Below are positions 51,040 to 58,776 of a stretch of 64,000 nucleotides of DNA, piece by piece. Within the stretch, counting starts at the first letter, position 1, and each line of letters opens with the position of its first letter. The DNA is taken from the NCBI RefSeq assembly GCF_000830005.1, contig NZ_CP010407.1:8134001-8198000 (forward strand), read 5' to 3'. The stretch is from Streptomyces vietnamensis (GTDB lineage Bacteria > Actinomycetota > Actinomycetes > Streptomycetales > Streptomycetaceae). Under the pieces are notes generated by a model. The model did not search any database. It was given only the letters and a program-made list of their open reading frames with translations, and was not told where the DNA came from. The position numbers and the translations under genes were made by a program.

Positions 51040-51075
51040 TGTCGGACCGCCCGCGCCGCCGCTCGCGGCGGTGTC

Positions 51076-52260
51076 ATGGACGGCATGACGTTCCGCATCC
51101 CCCGGCTGCCGCGCCCCGCGTTCCGGCCCCCGGCCGTCCGGCCGCCCGCGTTCACCGGGCGCCTCCACGATGCCAGAACCGCGACGGCCGTCGGCCGGTG
51201 GCTCGGCGCGGCCTTCGCCGTCTGCCTCGTCACCGGGCTCGTCAGCCACTACCTCCAACAGCCGCCGGACTGGCTCGCCGACCGGCTGCCCGCTCGGCCG
51301 GTGTGGGGTTATGCGTTCACCCAGGGCCTCCACGTCGCCACGGGCCTCGCGGCGATCGTGCTGCTGCTCGTCAAACTGTGGGCGGTGTACCCGCGGTTGT
51401 TCGTGTGGCCGCCGGTGCGGTCCGTGCGACACGCCCTGGAACGGCTGTCCGTCGCGGTCCTCGTGGCCGCGGCCGTCTTCGAGGTGCTGACGGGACTGCT
51501 CAACATCGTCGAGTGGTACCCGTGGCCGTTCTCCTTCGTCCCCGTCCACTTCGCCGTCGCCTGGGTGGCGACCGGCTCGATCCTGCTGCACATCGCCGTC
51601 AAGGCCCCCGAGATCAGGGACCATTGGGGCCGCCGCTCGGCGGGGACCCGAACCCTGCCGGCCGAGGACGCCGTCGACCGGCGCTCGCTGCTCCTCGCCA
51701 CGGGCGCCGCCGTCGGTGTGGTGACGCTGACGACGGTCGGCCAGTCCTTCACCCCGCTGAAGGCCTTCGACCTGCTCGCGCCCCGGCACCCCGACCACGG
51801 CCCGCAGGGGCTGCCCGTGAACCGGACCGCCGCCGCGGCCGGCGTGACGGCACGCGGTCTGGCGGGCTGGCGTCTGGACGTCGCCGGACCCCGCCCGTAC
51901 GTCCTCACTCTCGACGCCCTGAGAGCGATGCCCCGAGCCGGAGCCCGGCTGCCGATCGCCTGTGTCGAAGGTTGGAGCGTCGACGCCGACTGGGGCGGGG
52001 TACGGCTCCGGGACCTGATCGAGCGGGCCGGCGGACGGCCGGGCAGGGACGCCGTGCGGGTGACCTCGCTGGAGGTGAGCGGGGCGTACCGGGTGATGGA
52101 GATGGGCGCGGAGTACGCGGACGATCCGCTCACCCTCCTCGCCCTCACCCTCAACGGGCAGCCGCTCACGCTCGATCACGGTTTCCCGGCGCGGATCATC
52201 GCCCCCGGCCGGCCCGGGGTCCTGCAGACCAAATGGGTGCACAGGCTGGAGGTGCTGTGA
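51076..52260 (+). CDS. Cytochrome b561-like membrane domain fused to sulfite-oxidase-type molybdopterin domain
   Basis: 394 aa. Residues 40-225 have about five hydrophobic segments with histidines placed as possible haem ligands (SHYL H58, GLHVATG H86, PVHFAVAW H158, LLHIAVK H172). Residues 240-394 match the sulfite-oxidase/YedY molybdopterin fold, with the likely Mo-ligand cysteine C296 in PIACVEGWSVDADWGG and GLPVNRTAA before it. This is a membrane-bound oxidoreductase that could pass electrons across the membrane; YedY-type proteins repair oxidised methionine, but this one's substrate is unknown. ATG 51076 is used; another ATG is three codons on. Its stop overlaps the next gene (GTGA). Confidence 0.83.
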   Translation: MDGMTFRIPRLPRPAFRPPAVRPPAFTGRLHDARTATAVGRWLGAAFAVCLVTGLVSHYLQQPPDWLADRLPARPVWGYAFTQGLHVATGLAAIVLLLVKLWAVYPRLFVWPPVRSVRHALERLSVAVLVAAAVFEVLTGLLNIVEWYPWPFSFVPVHFAVAWVATGSILLHIAVKAPEIRDHWGRRSAGTRTLPAEDAVDRRSLLLATGAAVGVVTLTTVGQSFTPLKAFDLLAPRHPDHGPQGLPVNRTAAAAGVTARGLAGWRLDVAGPRPYVLTLDALRAMPRAGARLPIACVEGWSVDADWGGVRLRDLIERAGGRPGRDAVRVTSLEVSGAYRVMEMGAEYADDPLTLLALTLNGQPLTLDHGFPARIIAPGRPGVLQTKWVHRLEVL

Positions 52261-52679
52261 GGACGGTGAGCGTGCTGCGGTACGGACTCGGGACGCTGGG
52301 AGTCGCCCTCGTGGGGCTCGGAACGTGGCTGGTGGTGGACCAGCCGGATCCGCTCGGTGTGTTCGTGTGGCTGGCGGGTGCGCTCGTCCTGCACGACGGG
52401 ATCCTCGCCCCCCTCGTCCTGGCCGTGGGGCTGCTGCTCGCGGGACGGCGCCGGCGGGGCCTGCTGCGGGGGGCGCTGCTGGTCGCGGGGAGCGTGGTCC
52501 TGGTGACGCTCCCCCTCCTCGTACGGCCGGGAGCGCCGCCCAACCCCTCGGCGCTGCCCCTCCCGTACGGGCGGAACCTCGCGATCGTCCTGGCGGCCGT
52601 GACCGTGGTGACGGGCGCGCCGATCGCCGTACAGCGGTGGCGGGAGCGCCGTCAGGGGCGGGCGACGACGGACGACTGA
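52257..52679 (+). CDS. Small membrane protein coupled to the molybdoprotein
   Basis: 140 aa with three to four hydrophobic segments (SVLRYGLGTLGVALVGLGTW, VFVWLAGALVLHDGILAPLV, GALLVAGSVVLVTLPLLV, NLAIVLAAVTVVTG). GTG 52257 overlaps the preceding TGA, so translation is coupled. No domain recognised. Its constant position suggests a subunit or assembly partner of the cytochrome/molybdopterin protein. The 3' end overlaps the convergent methyltransferase gene by 28 bp. Confidence 0.8.
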   Translation: MRTVSVLRYGLGTLGVALVGLGTWLVVDQPDPLGVFVWLAGALVLHDGILAPLVLAVGLLLAGRRRRGLLRGALLVAGSVVLVTLPLLVRPGAPPNPSALPLPYGRNLAIVLAAVTVVTGAPIAVQRWRERRQGRATTDD

Positions 52680-53332
52680 GGGACGAGCGACAGGAACGTA
52701 CGCCCCTCCAGGGACCACCGTTCGGAGACGCGCCACCCCGCGCTTCGCGCGTGCGCGGACAGGGCCCGGGTGCCGACCCGGGCCCACGGGAACGGCGCCC
52801 CGCGCCCGCCCCGGCCGTCGTCGACCCGTACCTCGCAGCACTCGTCGACGTCCACGGGCGCACATTCCGCGAGGAGCCGCCCGGAAGACGACACGACCTG
52901 GCGGAGCCGGCACAGCAGGGCGGCCGGGTCGCCGCCGATCCCCACGTTCCCGTCGATCAGCAGCGCCGTGTCCCAGCGCCCCTCGGCGGGCAGCGGTTCG
53001 AAGACCGACCGGCACAGGGCCGACCCGCCGAGCCGCAGCGTCCGGGCGACGGCCTCGGGGCTGATGTCGATGCCCAGGGCGCGCCGGCCCTCGGCGGCCA
53101 GCGCGGAGACGAGCCGCCCCGGTCCGCAGCCGATGTCGAGGACGGTGCCCAGGCAGCGGTCGAGCACGGAGCGGTCGGCGCTGTCGGGCGCCATGCACCA
53201 GCGCTCGATCTCCAGGGGCAGGAGCCAGCCGTCGTGACGGCGCAGGAAGAGCGGGCCCCTGCCGGTGCGCAGGGCGCAGTCGTACGGGCCGGCCCGCCAT
53301 GCCGTGGTCGTGGTCGCCGTGGTCGTGGTCAA
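52652..53332 (-). CDS. Class I SAM-dependent methyltransferase
   Basis: 226 aa. Motif I is VLDIGCGPGRLVSALA, followed by ALGIDISPEAV and LLIDGNVGIGGDPAALL. The TTG start at 53332 overlaps the upstream stop (TTGA), matching the tight coupling of this operon. The order GT2, DUF2064, methyltransferase on the minus strand suggests that it modifies a sugar or lipid intermediate made by these enzymes. Substrate unknown. Confidence 0.85.
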   Translation of the reverse strand: MTTTTATTTTAWRAGPYDCALRTGRGPLFLRRHDGWLLPLEIERWCMAPDSADRSVLDRCLGTVLDIGCGPGRLVSALAAEGRRALGIDISPEAVARTLRLGGSALCRSVFEPLPAEGRWDTALLIDGNVGIGGDPAALLCRLRQVVSSSGRLLAECAPVDVDECCEVRVDDGRGGRGAPFPWARVGTRALSAHARSAGWRVSERWSLEGRTFLSLVPQSSVVARP

Positions 53333-54021
53333 CGGCCCGCCCCCGTGGTCGCGGCGGTCAGTTCGGCGTACCGGGCCGCGAAACGGGTCCCCGGCGCGGC
53401 GGCCGCCACCTGCCGGGCGTCCGACGCGGTGTCCACGTCCCGCAGGACGGGCAGGGTGCCGACGCGCAGCCCGGCCGCCCGCAGCCGGGCGTACTGGACG
53501 GCGCCCGTCTCGGGCGTGGACATGGGGACGCCGAGCAGGAGGGAAGGGTCGGGACGGGCGAGGCCGAGGGCCCAGAAACCCCCGTCGGCGGCCGACCCGA
53601 ACCAGGCGTCGTACGCGTCCCGGCGCAGGGCGGGGGCCAGGAGCTCCGGCGTCACCTGCGGGGTGTCCATGCCGATGAGCAGGGCCGGCCCCGGACAGCG
53701 GGCGAACGCGGCGGCCAGGCGCACGTCGAGCCCGCCGCTCGCCTGGGGGACGACCTCGAAGCCCGGCGGCAGCCACGGGCCCGGCCGCCCGTCGAGCACG
53801 AGGACGTGCCGGTCCGCGGGGACGCGGGCGGCGGCCGAGAGCGTGTCGGCGAGCGCGGCCTCGGCGAGCGCGGCCGCCTCCTCGGGGGTGAACGGGGGAG
53901 TGAGCCGGGTCTTCACCCGGCCGGGCCGGGGCTCCTTCGCGATGACGAGCAGGGTGGTGACGAGGGGTGAGGTGGCGATGGGCAGGGTGGCGAGGGGCGT
54001 GGTCACGGGAGGCGTGGTCAT
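53329..54021 (-). CDS. DUF2064 / TIGR04282 glycosyltransferase-like protein
   Basis: 230 aa. Conserved start VIAKEPRPGRVKTRLTPPFT and core LLIGMDTPQVTPELL, FGSAADGGFWALGL define this family, which has a nucleotidyl/glycosyltransferase-A fold and commonly neighbours GT2 enzymes. ATG 54021 overlaps the GT2 stop codon. Probably makes or transfers an activated sugar for the cluster; not characterised. Confidence 0.85.
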   Translation of the reverse strand: MTTPPVTTPLATLPIATSPLVTTLLVIAKEPRPGRVKTRLTPPFTPEEAAALAEAALADTLSAAARVPADRHVLVLDGRPGPWLPPGFEVVPQASGGLDVRLAAAFARCPGPALLIGMDTPQVTPELLAPALRRDAYDAWFGSAADGGFWALGLARPDPSLLLGVPMSTPETGAVQYARLRAAGLRVGTLPVLRDVDTASDARQVAAAAPGTRFAARYAELTAATTGAGR

Positions 54022-54695
54022 GGGCGGCCCCCGCCCGCCGGTGCCGGTTCGTCCAGCACCTTGCGCATGTCGTGGACCGCCTGCCACGTGCCCTTCCACG
54101 TGCCCGTGACCTTGGACCGTCCCGTCCGGGGCAGGTACGGGACGTCGACCTCGCGCACCCGCCAGCCGGCGTCGGCGGCCCGGACGACCATCTGCAGCGG
54201 GTAGCCGCTGCGCCGGTCGTCGAGACCGAGCCCGAGCAGCGCCTCGCGGCGGGCCGCCCGCAGGGGGCCGAGATCGCGCAGCCGCAGCCCGGTGCGCCGG
54301 CGCAGAAGCCAGGACAGGGCGAGGTTCCCGGCCCTCGCGTGGGCCGGCCACGCGCCCCGCCCGGCGGGACGCCGGCGGCCGAGGAGGAGATCGGCGGAGC
54401 CGTCGGCCACCGCGCAGACGAGGCCGGGCAGCAAGCCGGGATCCAGGGAGGCGTCACAGTCGCAGAAGCAGACGAACTCGGCGTCGGAGGCGAGCAGTCC
54501 GGCGTGGCAGGCGGCGCCGAAGCCGCGCCGGGGCTCGTGCACGACGGTGGCGCCGAGCCCGGCGGCGACGGCTGCCGATCCGTCGGAGGAGCCGTTGTCG
54601 ACGACGATCGCCCGCCATCCGGCCGGAACGCGGGCCAGGACCCAGGGCAGGGCATCCGCCTCGTCGAGGCAGGGAAGGACGACATCTACGGTCAT
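54018..54695 (-). CDS. GT2-family glycosyltransferase
   Basis: 225 aa, dolichyl-phosphate-mannose-synthase-like. Motifs: VVLPCLDEADALPWVL, VVDNGSSDGSA, metal-binding DCDAS in FCFCDCDASLDPG form, and a GRRRPAGRG loop. No membrane helices. A likely role is transfer of a sugar to polyprenyl phosphate, which could supply the GT87 enzyme. ATG 54695 used; GTG 54704 is an alternative. It is divergent from the response-regulator gene with a motif copy (54750-54767) between. Confidence 0.85.
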   Translation of the reverse strand: MTVDVVLPCLDEADALPWVLARVPAGWRAIVVDNGSSDGSAAVAAGLGATVVHEPRRGFGAACHAGLLASDAEFVCFCDCDASLDPGLLPGLVCAVADGSADLLLGRRRPAGRGAWPAHARAGNLALSWLLRRRTGLRLRDLGPLRAARREALLGLGLDDRRSGYPLQMVVRAADAGWRVREVDVPYLPRTGRSKVTGTWKGTWQAVHDMRKVLDEPAPAGGGRP

Positions 54696-54749
54696 GGGTG
54701 TCACAGGTCCCACCGTAGGAACCGCAGGGCCTCCCGGGGCCGCTCCACT

Positions 54750-54767
54750 CCTTACGAAACGCGAACG
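54750..54767 (+). promoter_or_regulatory. Probable response-regulator binding site, copy 3
   Basis: CCTTACGAAACGCGAACG, 17 of 18 identical to the two copies near 50959 and 51021. It sits between the divergent GT2 operon and response-regulator gene, 62 bp before the latter's start. Confidence 0.68.
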
Positions 54768-54828
54768 TCCTCCGTCGTACGCCCGGGTGGCCGTGACCGC
54801 CCGGCGGACGGATGCGACGCTGTGCGGC

Positions 54829-55557
54829 ATGAGCGAGCACAGCGCCCCGTCGCCCCCGGCCCGGATCCTGGTGGTGGACGACGATCCGACCGTGGCCGAG
54901 GTGGTGACCGGATACCTCGGCAGGTCCGGGTACGCCGTGGAGCACGCGGCCGACGGTCCCGACGCCCTGCTGCGGGCCGGGGAGCGGCGGCCGGACCTCG
55001 TCGTGCTCGACCTGATGCTGCCCGGCCTGGACGGTCTGGAGGTGTGCCGGCGGCTGCGGGAGACCGGGCCGGTGCCGGTGATCATGTTGACCGCACGGGG
55101 CGACGAGGAGGACCGGATCACCGGCCTCGAGGTGGGCGCGGACGACTACGTCACGAAGCCGTTCAGCCCGCGCGAGCTCGTGCTGCGCGTCGAGTCCGTG
55201 CTGCGCCGCAGCCGCGGAGCCGGGCCGACGGCCGTCCGGACGGTCCTGCGCGACGCGGACCTCACCGTCGACCCGGTAACCCGGAGGGCCACCCGCTCCG
55301 GCCGCGAACTCGCCCTCACGCTCCGGGAGTTCGACCTCCTCGCGTACTTCCTGGAACGGCCCGGCGCCGCGCACACCAGGGAAGAGCTGATGAAGCGGGT
55401 CTGGGGCTGGGACTTCGGTGACCTGTCCACGGTCACGGTCCACGTCCGGCGGCTGCGCGCCAAGATCGAGGACGATCCGGCGCGGCCCCGGCTCATCCAG
55501 ACCGTATGGGGCGTCGGATACCGCTTCGAGCCCCGGAAGGACGGGGGAGCGGCATGA
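54829..55557 (+). CDS. OmpR-family response regulator
   Basis: 242 aa. Receiver domain with phospho-acceptor D61 (LVVLDLMLPG), acidic pocket VVDDDPT, and lysine in YVTKPFSPREL. C-terminal winged helix: LTLREFDLLAYFLERPG, TREELMKRVWGWDF, TVTVHVRRLRAKIE, WGVGYRFEP. It partners the histidine kinase immediately downstream and most likely binds the CCTTACGAAAC elements before its own gene and in the GT87/molybdoprotein promoter. Confidence 0.93.
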   Translation: MSEHSAPSPPARILVVDDDPTVAEVVTGYLGRSGYAVEHAADGPDALLRAGERRPDLVVLDLMLPGLDGLEVCRRLRETGPVPVIMLTARGDEEDRITGLEVGADDYVTKPFSPRELVLRVESVLRRSRGAGPTAVRTVLRDADLTVDPVTRRATRSGRELALTLREFDLLAYFLERPGAAHTREELMKRVWGWDFGDLSTVTVHVRRLRAKIEDDPARPRLIQTVWGVGYRFEPRKDGGAA

Positions 55558-55580
55558 AGAAGGACGAGGGAGCGGCATGA
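55554..55580 (+). other. Eight-codon minicistron between response regulator and kinase
   Basis: ATG 55554 overlaps the regulator's TGA and encodes MKKDEGAA, whose own TGA (55578-55580) overlaps the kinase ATG (55577). The DNA is a tandem duplication of about 23 bp of the regulator's 3' end (compare the regulator C-terminus RKDGGAA). Ribosomes could step through both overlaps, so it may tune kinase level. Confidence 0.6.
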
Positions 55581-56689
55581 AGGACGTCCTGCTGATCGCC
55601 GGTTTCGCCCTGGCGGGAGCCGTCTGCGCCGGTCTCGCCGGAGCGCTCGTCCTCCGTCTCGTACGGCACCGTTCGGTCGCGGTCTCGTTGGCGGTGGTCG
55701 CGGCCGTCACGGTGACGGCGATGCTCGCCGGGACGCTCGCCGTCGCGCAGGCGATGTTCCTGTCCGCGCACGACCTGTGGGTGGTGACCGTCGTCGTGGC
55801 CATGGCGGCCCTCGTCTCGCTCGGTACGGCCCTCGTCCTGGGCCGCTGGGTGGTGGGCCGCAGCCGGGCCCTCGCCCGCGCCGCCCGCGACTTCGGCGAC
55901 GGCGGCCGCTTCTCCGCCCCCGACGGCGCCGCCACCGCGGAACTCGCCGCGCTCAGCCGTGAACTGGCGGCGACCAGTGCCAAGCTCGACGCCTCCCGCA
56001 GGCGCGAGCGTTCCCTGGAGGCGTCGCGCCGCGAGCTCGTCGCCTGGATCTCCCACGACCTGCGCACCCCGCTGGCGGGGCTGCGGGCCATGGCGGAGGC
56101 CCTGGAGGACGGCATGGCCGACGACCCCGCCCGCTACCACCGGCAGATCCGCACCGAGGTCGAGCGCCTGACCGCCATGGTCACCGACCTCTTCGAACTC
56201 TCCCGCATCCACGCCGGCGCCCTGATCCTCAGCCCGAGCCGCATGTCCGTGTACGACCTGGTCGGCGATGCCCTGAGCGGCGCCGACCCGCTGGCCCGCG
56301 AGCACGGGGTACGGCTCGTGGGGGAGGAGGTGGCGGCCGTCCCCGTCGAGGTGGACGGCAAGGAGATGACCCGGGTCCTCGCGAACCTCCTCGTCAACGC
56401 GATCCGTCACACGCCGGCCGACGGCACCGTCGCGGTCGCGGCCGAGCACCGCGAGGACGCCGTCGTCCTGTCCGTCACCGACGGCTGCGGCGGCATCCCC
56501 GACGAGGACCTCACCCGCGTCTTCGACACCGGCTGGCGCGGCACCGAGGCCCGCACCCCGCCGGCCGGTGCCGGACTGGGCCTCGCCATCGTCCGCGGCA
56601 TCGTCGAGGCCCACGCGGGCCGCGCCGAGGTCCGCAACGTCCCCGGCGGCTGCCGCTTCGAGGTCACCCTGCCGGCGGCGGCGGGCTGA
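55577..56689 (+). CDS. Sensor histidine kinase
   Basis: 370 aa. ATG 55577 with GAGGGAGC upstream. Two to three membrane segments lie in the first 95 residues (LLIAGFALAGAVCAGLAGAL, VAVSLAVVAAVTVTAMLAG, WVVTVVVAMAALVSLGTALV), then a HAMP-like linker, phospho-acceptor H160 in VAWISHDLRTPL, N-box NLLVNAIRHTP, and G-boxes DGCGGIPDEDLTRVF and GAGLGLAIV. With little extracytoplasmic sequence, it probably senses a membrane or envelope signal. Confidence 0.93.
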   Translation: MKDVLLIAGFALAGAVCAGLAGALVLRLVRHRSVAVSLAVVAAVTVTAMLAGTLAVAQAMFLSAHDLWVVTVVVAMAALVSLGTALVLGRWVVGRSRALARAARDFGDGGRFSAPDGAATAELAALSRELAATSAKLDASRRRERSLEASRRELVAWISHDLRTPLAGLRAMAEALEDGMADDPARYHRQIRTEVERLTAMVTDLFELSRIHAGALILSPSRMSVYDLVGDALSGADPLAREHGVRLVGEEVAAVPVEVDGKEMTRVLANLLVNAIRHTPADGTVAVAAEHREDAVVLSVTDGCGGIPDEDLTRVFDTGWRGTEARTPPAGAGLGLAIVRGIVEAHAGRAEVRNVPGGCRFEVTLPAAAG

Positions 56690-56695
56690 CCCCGG

Positions 56696-57757
56696 TCAGA
56701 CGAGGGCCGCCGAGGCCCGCTGTTCCGCCCGGGCGAACTCCGTCATGCCCTCGGCGAAGCCGACCGCGGGCCGCCAGCCCAGCTCCTTCCGCAGCAGGGA
56801 CGAGTCGGCGGTGACGTGCCGGACGTCGCCGAGCCGGTACTCGCCCGTGACCACGGGCTCGGGGCCACCGCACGCCCGGGCGAGCGCGAGGGCCATGCCG
56901 CCCACGGTGTGCGGTTCCCCGCTGCCGGTGTTGTACGTGCTGAGCGCGCCGGCCGGCAGACCGTCGACGGCCTCCAGCGCGACCAGGTTGGCCGCCGCCA
57001 CGTCCCGTACGTGCACGAAGTCCCGCCGCTGGCCCCCGTCCTCGAACACGCGGGGCGCCTCGCCCCGGGCGAGGGCCGAGCGGAAGAGGGAGGCCACCCC
57101 GGCGTACGGGGTGTCGCGGGGCATCCCGGGCCCGTACACGTTGTGGTAGCGCAGCGAGACCGCCGTGCCGTTCACCGCACGGGCCCACGCCGCCGCCAGG
57201 TGCTCCTGGGCGAGCTTCGTCGTGGCGTACACGTTCCGGGGATCGACCGGCGCGTCCTCGCCGACCAGGCCGGGAGCGAGTGCGGCGCCGCAGGCGGGAC
57301 AGCGCGGTTCGAAGAGGCCGGCGGCGAGGTCCTCGGGGCGGCGGGCACAGGGCCGTACGACACCGTGCACGGGGCAGTCGTACCGCCCCTCCCCGTACAC
57401 GACCATCGATCCGGCGAGGACGAGTCGCCGCACGCCGGCGTCCGCCATCGCGGCGAGCAGGACGGCCGTGCCGAGGTCGTTGCAGCCCACGTACTCCGGG
57501 GCGTCCGCGAAGTCCTTGCCGAGACCGACCATGGCGGCCTGGTGGCACACCGCGTCGACCCCGCGCAGTGCGGCTCCGACCGCCGGCGGATCCCTGACGT
57601 CCGCGTGGCGGAACTCCACGGCGGGCACCTCGGGGGTCACGGGGTGTGCGCTGGGCAGCAGGGCGTCGAGAACCACCGGCTCGTGCCCGGCCTTCGTGAG
57701 GGCGGTGACGATGTGCGAGCCGATGAACCCGGCTCCTCCTGTGACGAGTACACGCAT
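56696..57757 (-). CDS. NAD-dependent epimerase/dehydratase with a cysteine-rich insert
   Basis: 353 aa extended SDR sugar-nucleotide enzyme. NAD site VTGGAGFIGSHIV; catalytic S117 region LAGSMVVYGEG and Y177xxxK181 (YATTK). Between them are four cysteines (C128, C137, C153, C156) spaced like a zinc ribbon, absent from standard GalE/RmlB. The start MRVLVTGG at 57757 is the normal family start. Convergent with the kinase gene (6 bp apart), it probably supplies an activated sugar for the neighbouring glycosyltransferases. Confidence 0.88.
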   Translation of the reverse strand: MRVLVTGGAGFIGSHIVTALTKAGHEPVVLDALLPSAHPVTPEVPAVEFRHADVRDPPAVGAALRGVDAVCHQAAMVGLGKDFADAPEYVGCNDLGTAVLLAAMADAGVRRLVLAGSMVVYGEGRYDCPVHGVVRPCARRPEDLAAGLFEPRCPACGAALAPGLVGEDAPVDPRNVYATTKLAQEHLAAAWARAVNGTAVSLRYHNVYGPGMPRDTPYAGVASLFRSALARGEAPRVFEDGGQRRDFVHVRDVAAANLVALEAVDGLPAGALSTYNTGSGEPHTVGGMALALARACGGPEPVVTGEYRLGDVRHVTADSSLLRKELGWRPAVGFAEGMTEFARAEQRASAALV

Positions 57758-57945
57758 GAGCCCGACGCTACGGACCGGCGCCGGGATCAGGAGGCGCCCG
57801 CGCCGCACCGTAAGACTTCCGTCATCCCGGTGGGGCACCCGCGGGCGAGGTTCACGCCGTGCCGCCGCCACGAGACCGCGAAATCAGAACGGATCACCAG
57901 GAGCCCCGTCGCCCTCGACGTCGGCCACCGTCCTGCGCCTGCCGG

Positions 57946-58722
57946 TCAGGCCGTGCTGTTCTCCGTACGGGCGGGGAGCCGTCCCGCGGCTTCGAGCCGG
58001 GTCAGCCGCCGGTGCTCCCGGTCGGCCCAGCGCCGGACCCGGTCGGGTTCCAGCGGGGTGCCGTGGCCGACGTGAAGTCTGGTCGGGTTCAGGGCGAGCA
58101 TGTTCCGCAGGCTGGCGAGGTTGTGCAGCGGGTCGTCGTGGAAGGGAGGGTTGGCGGGGCGGCCCCGGACGAGACCGAAGAGGGAGCCGGCGATCAGGTC
58201 GCCGGCGACGAGGTCGCCTTGGTCGGTGAGGACGGAGATCGATCCGGCGGTGTGCCCGGGGGTGGGCATGATGCGCGCCGCGATCCCGAAGTCCTCCAGG
58301 CCGGTCTCGCCGGTCACGAGCACGTCGGGCTCGAACGGTTCCACCTGGACGTGCAGGTTCTTGTTCCTGGCCATGAGGCGGCCCATCGGTCCGGTGGGCC
58401 GGTAGGGTTCGCGGGCCCGGCCGGTGCGGTAGGGGCCGAGGTCGGCGATGTGTCCCGCCACGGGAGCCCCGGTCAGGCGGTGCAGTTCGGCGGCGGAGCC
58501 GAAGTGGTCGATGTGGCCGTGGGTGATGACGATCAGCGACACGTCGCCGGGGTCCACCCCGTGGGCGGCGACCTGCTCGTAGATCCTTCGGCCGCTGCCG
58601 GGCGTTCCCGCGTCGACGATGACGGGCCGATGGCCGAGGAGCAGATAGGCGTTGATGTTGTGCCGGCCCATGACCGGGAGGGGAACGACCTTGGTTCGGG
58701 ACACGGTTCTCTCCTTGGGCAT
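57946..58722 (-). CDS. Metallo-beta-lactamase-fold hydrolase
   Basis: 258 aa. Zinc motif THGHIDHFG (H68-H73), further ligands in PTPGHTAGS, AGDLIAG and VGHGTPL. It resembles glyoxalase II-like and quorum-quenching lactonase-type proteins. It ends the group with the GlxA-type regulator gene 54 bp upstream. Substrate unknown; in this redox/electrophile neighbourhood a thioester or lactone is plausible. Confidence 0.87.
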   Translation of the reverse strand: MPKERTVSRTKVVPLPVMGRHNINAYLLLGHRPVIVDAGTPGSGRRIYEQVAAHGVDPGDVSLIVITHGHIDHFGSAAELHRLTGAPVAGHIADLGPYRTGRAREPYRPTGPMGRLMARNKNLHVQVEPFEPDVLVTGETGLEDFGIAARIMPTPGHTAGSISVLTDQGDLVAGDLIAGSLFGLVRGRPANPPFHDDPLHNLASLRNMLALNPTRLHVGHGTPLEPDRVRRWADREHRRLTRLEAAGRLPARTENSTA

Positions 58723-58776
58723 GACTGTCTTCCGCCGCGCGGCTGTCCGCGAGCGGGAGGGGGAGTACGGCGGGGT

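Larger units (their letters stand above)
50929..51052. repeat. 62-bp tandem duplication in a divergent promoter region
   Basis: Two nearly identical 62-bp units, 50929-50990 and 50991-51052, differing at only a few bases. Each contains the 19-bp block 50959-50977 / 51021-51039, whose complement begins CCTTACGAAACCCGAACG. The duplication doubles a probable regulator-binding site between the GT87 and molybdoprotein genes. Confidence 0.85.

Noticed and set aside
50929..51052. CRISPR-like direct repeats
   Set aside because: Only two adjacent 62-bp units without unique spacers; it is a tandem duplication of a promoter segment.
49030..52863. A 1277-codon open frame on the minus strand
   Set aside because: It spans several well-supported genes in other frames, shows no domain, and is rich in Arg/Pro/Gly as expected for a shadow frame.
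57800..57830. A fourth copy of the response-regulator motif before the epimerase gene
   Set aside because: Only CTTACG matches on the minus strand; the rest (GAAAC, CGAACG) is absent, so the resemblance is within chance.
57758..57945. A small gene between the epimerase and MBL genes
   Set aside because: No frame with a plausible start, ribosome-binding site and protein-like composition; treated as empty spacer.
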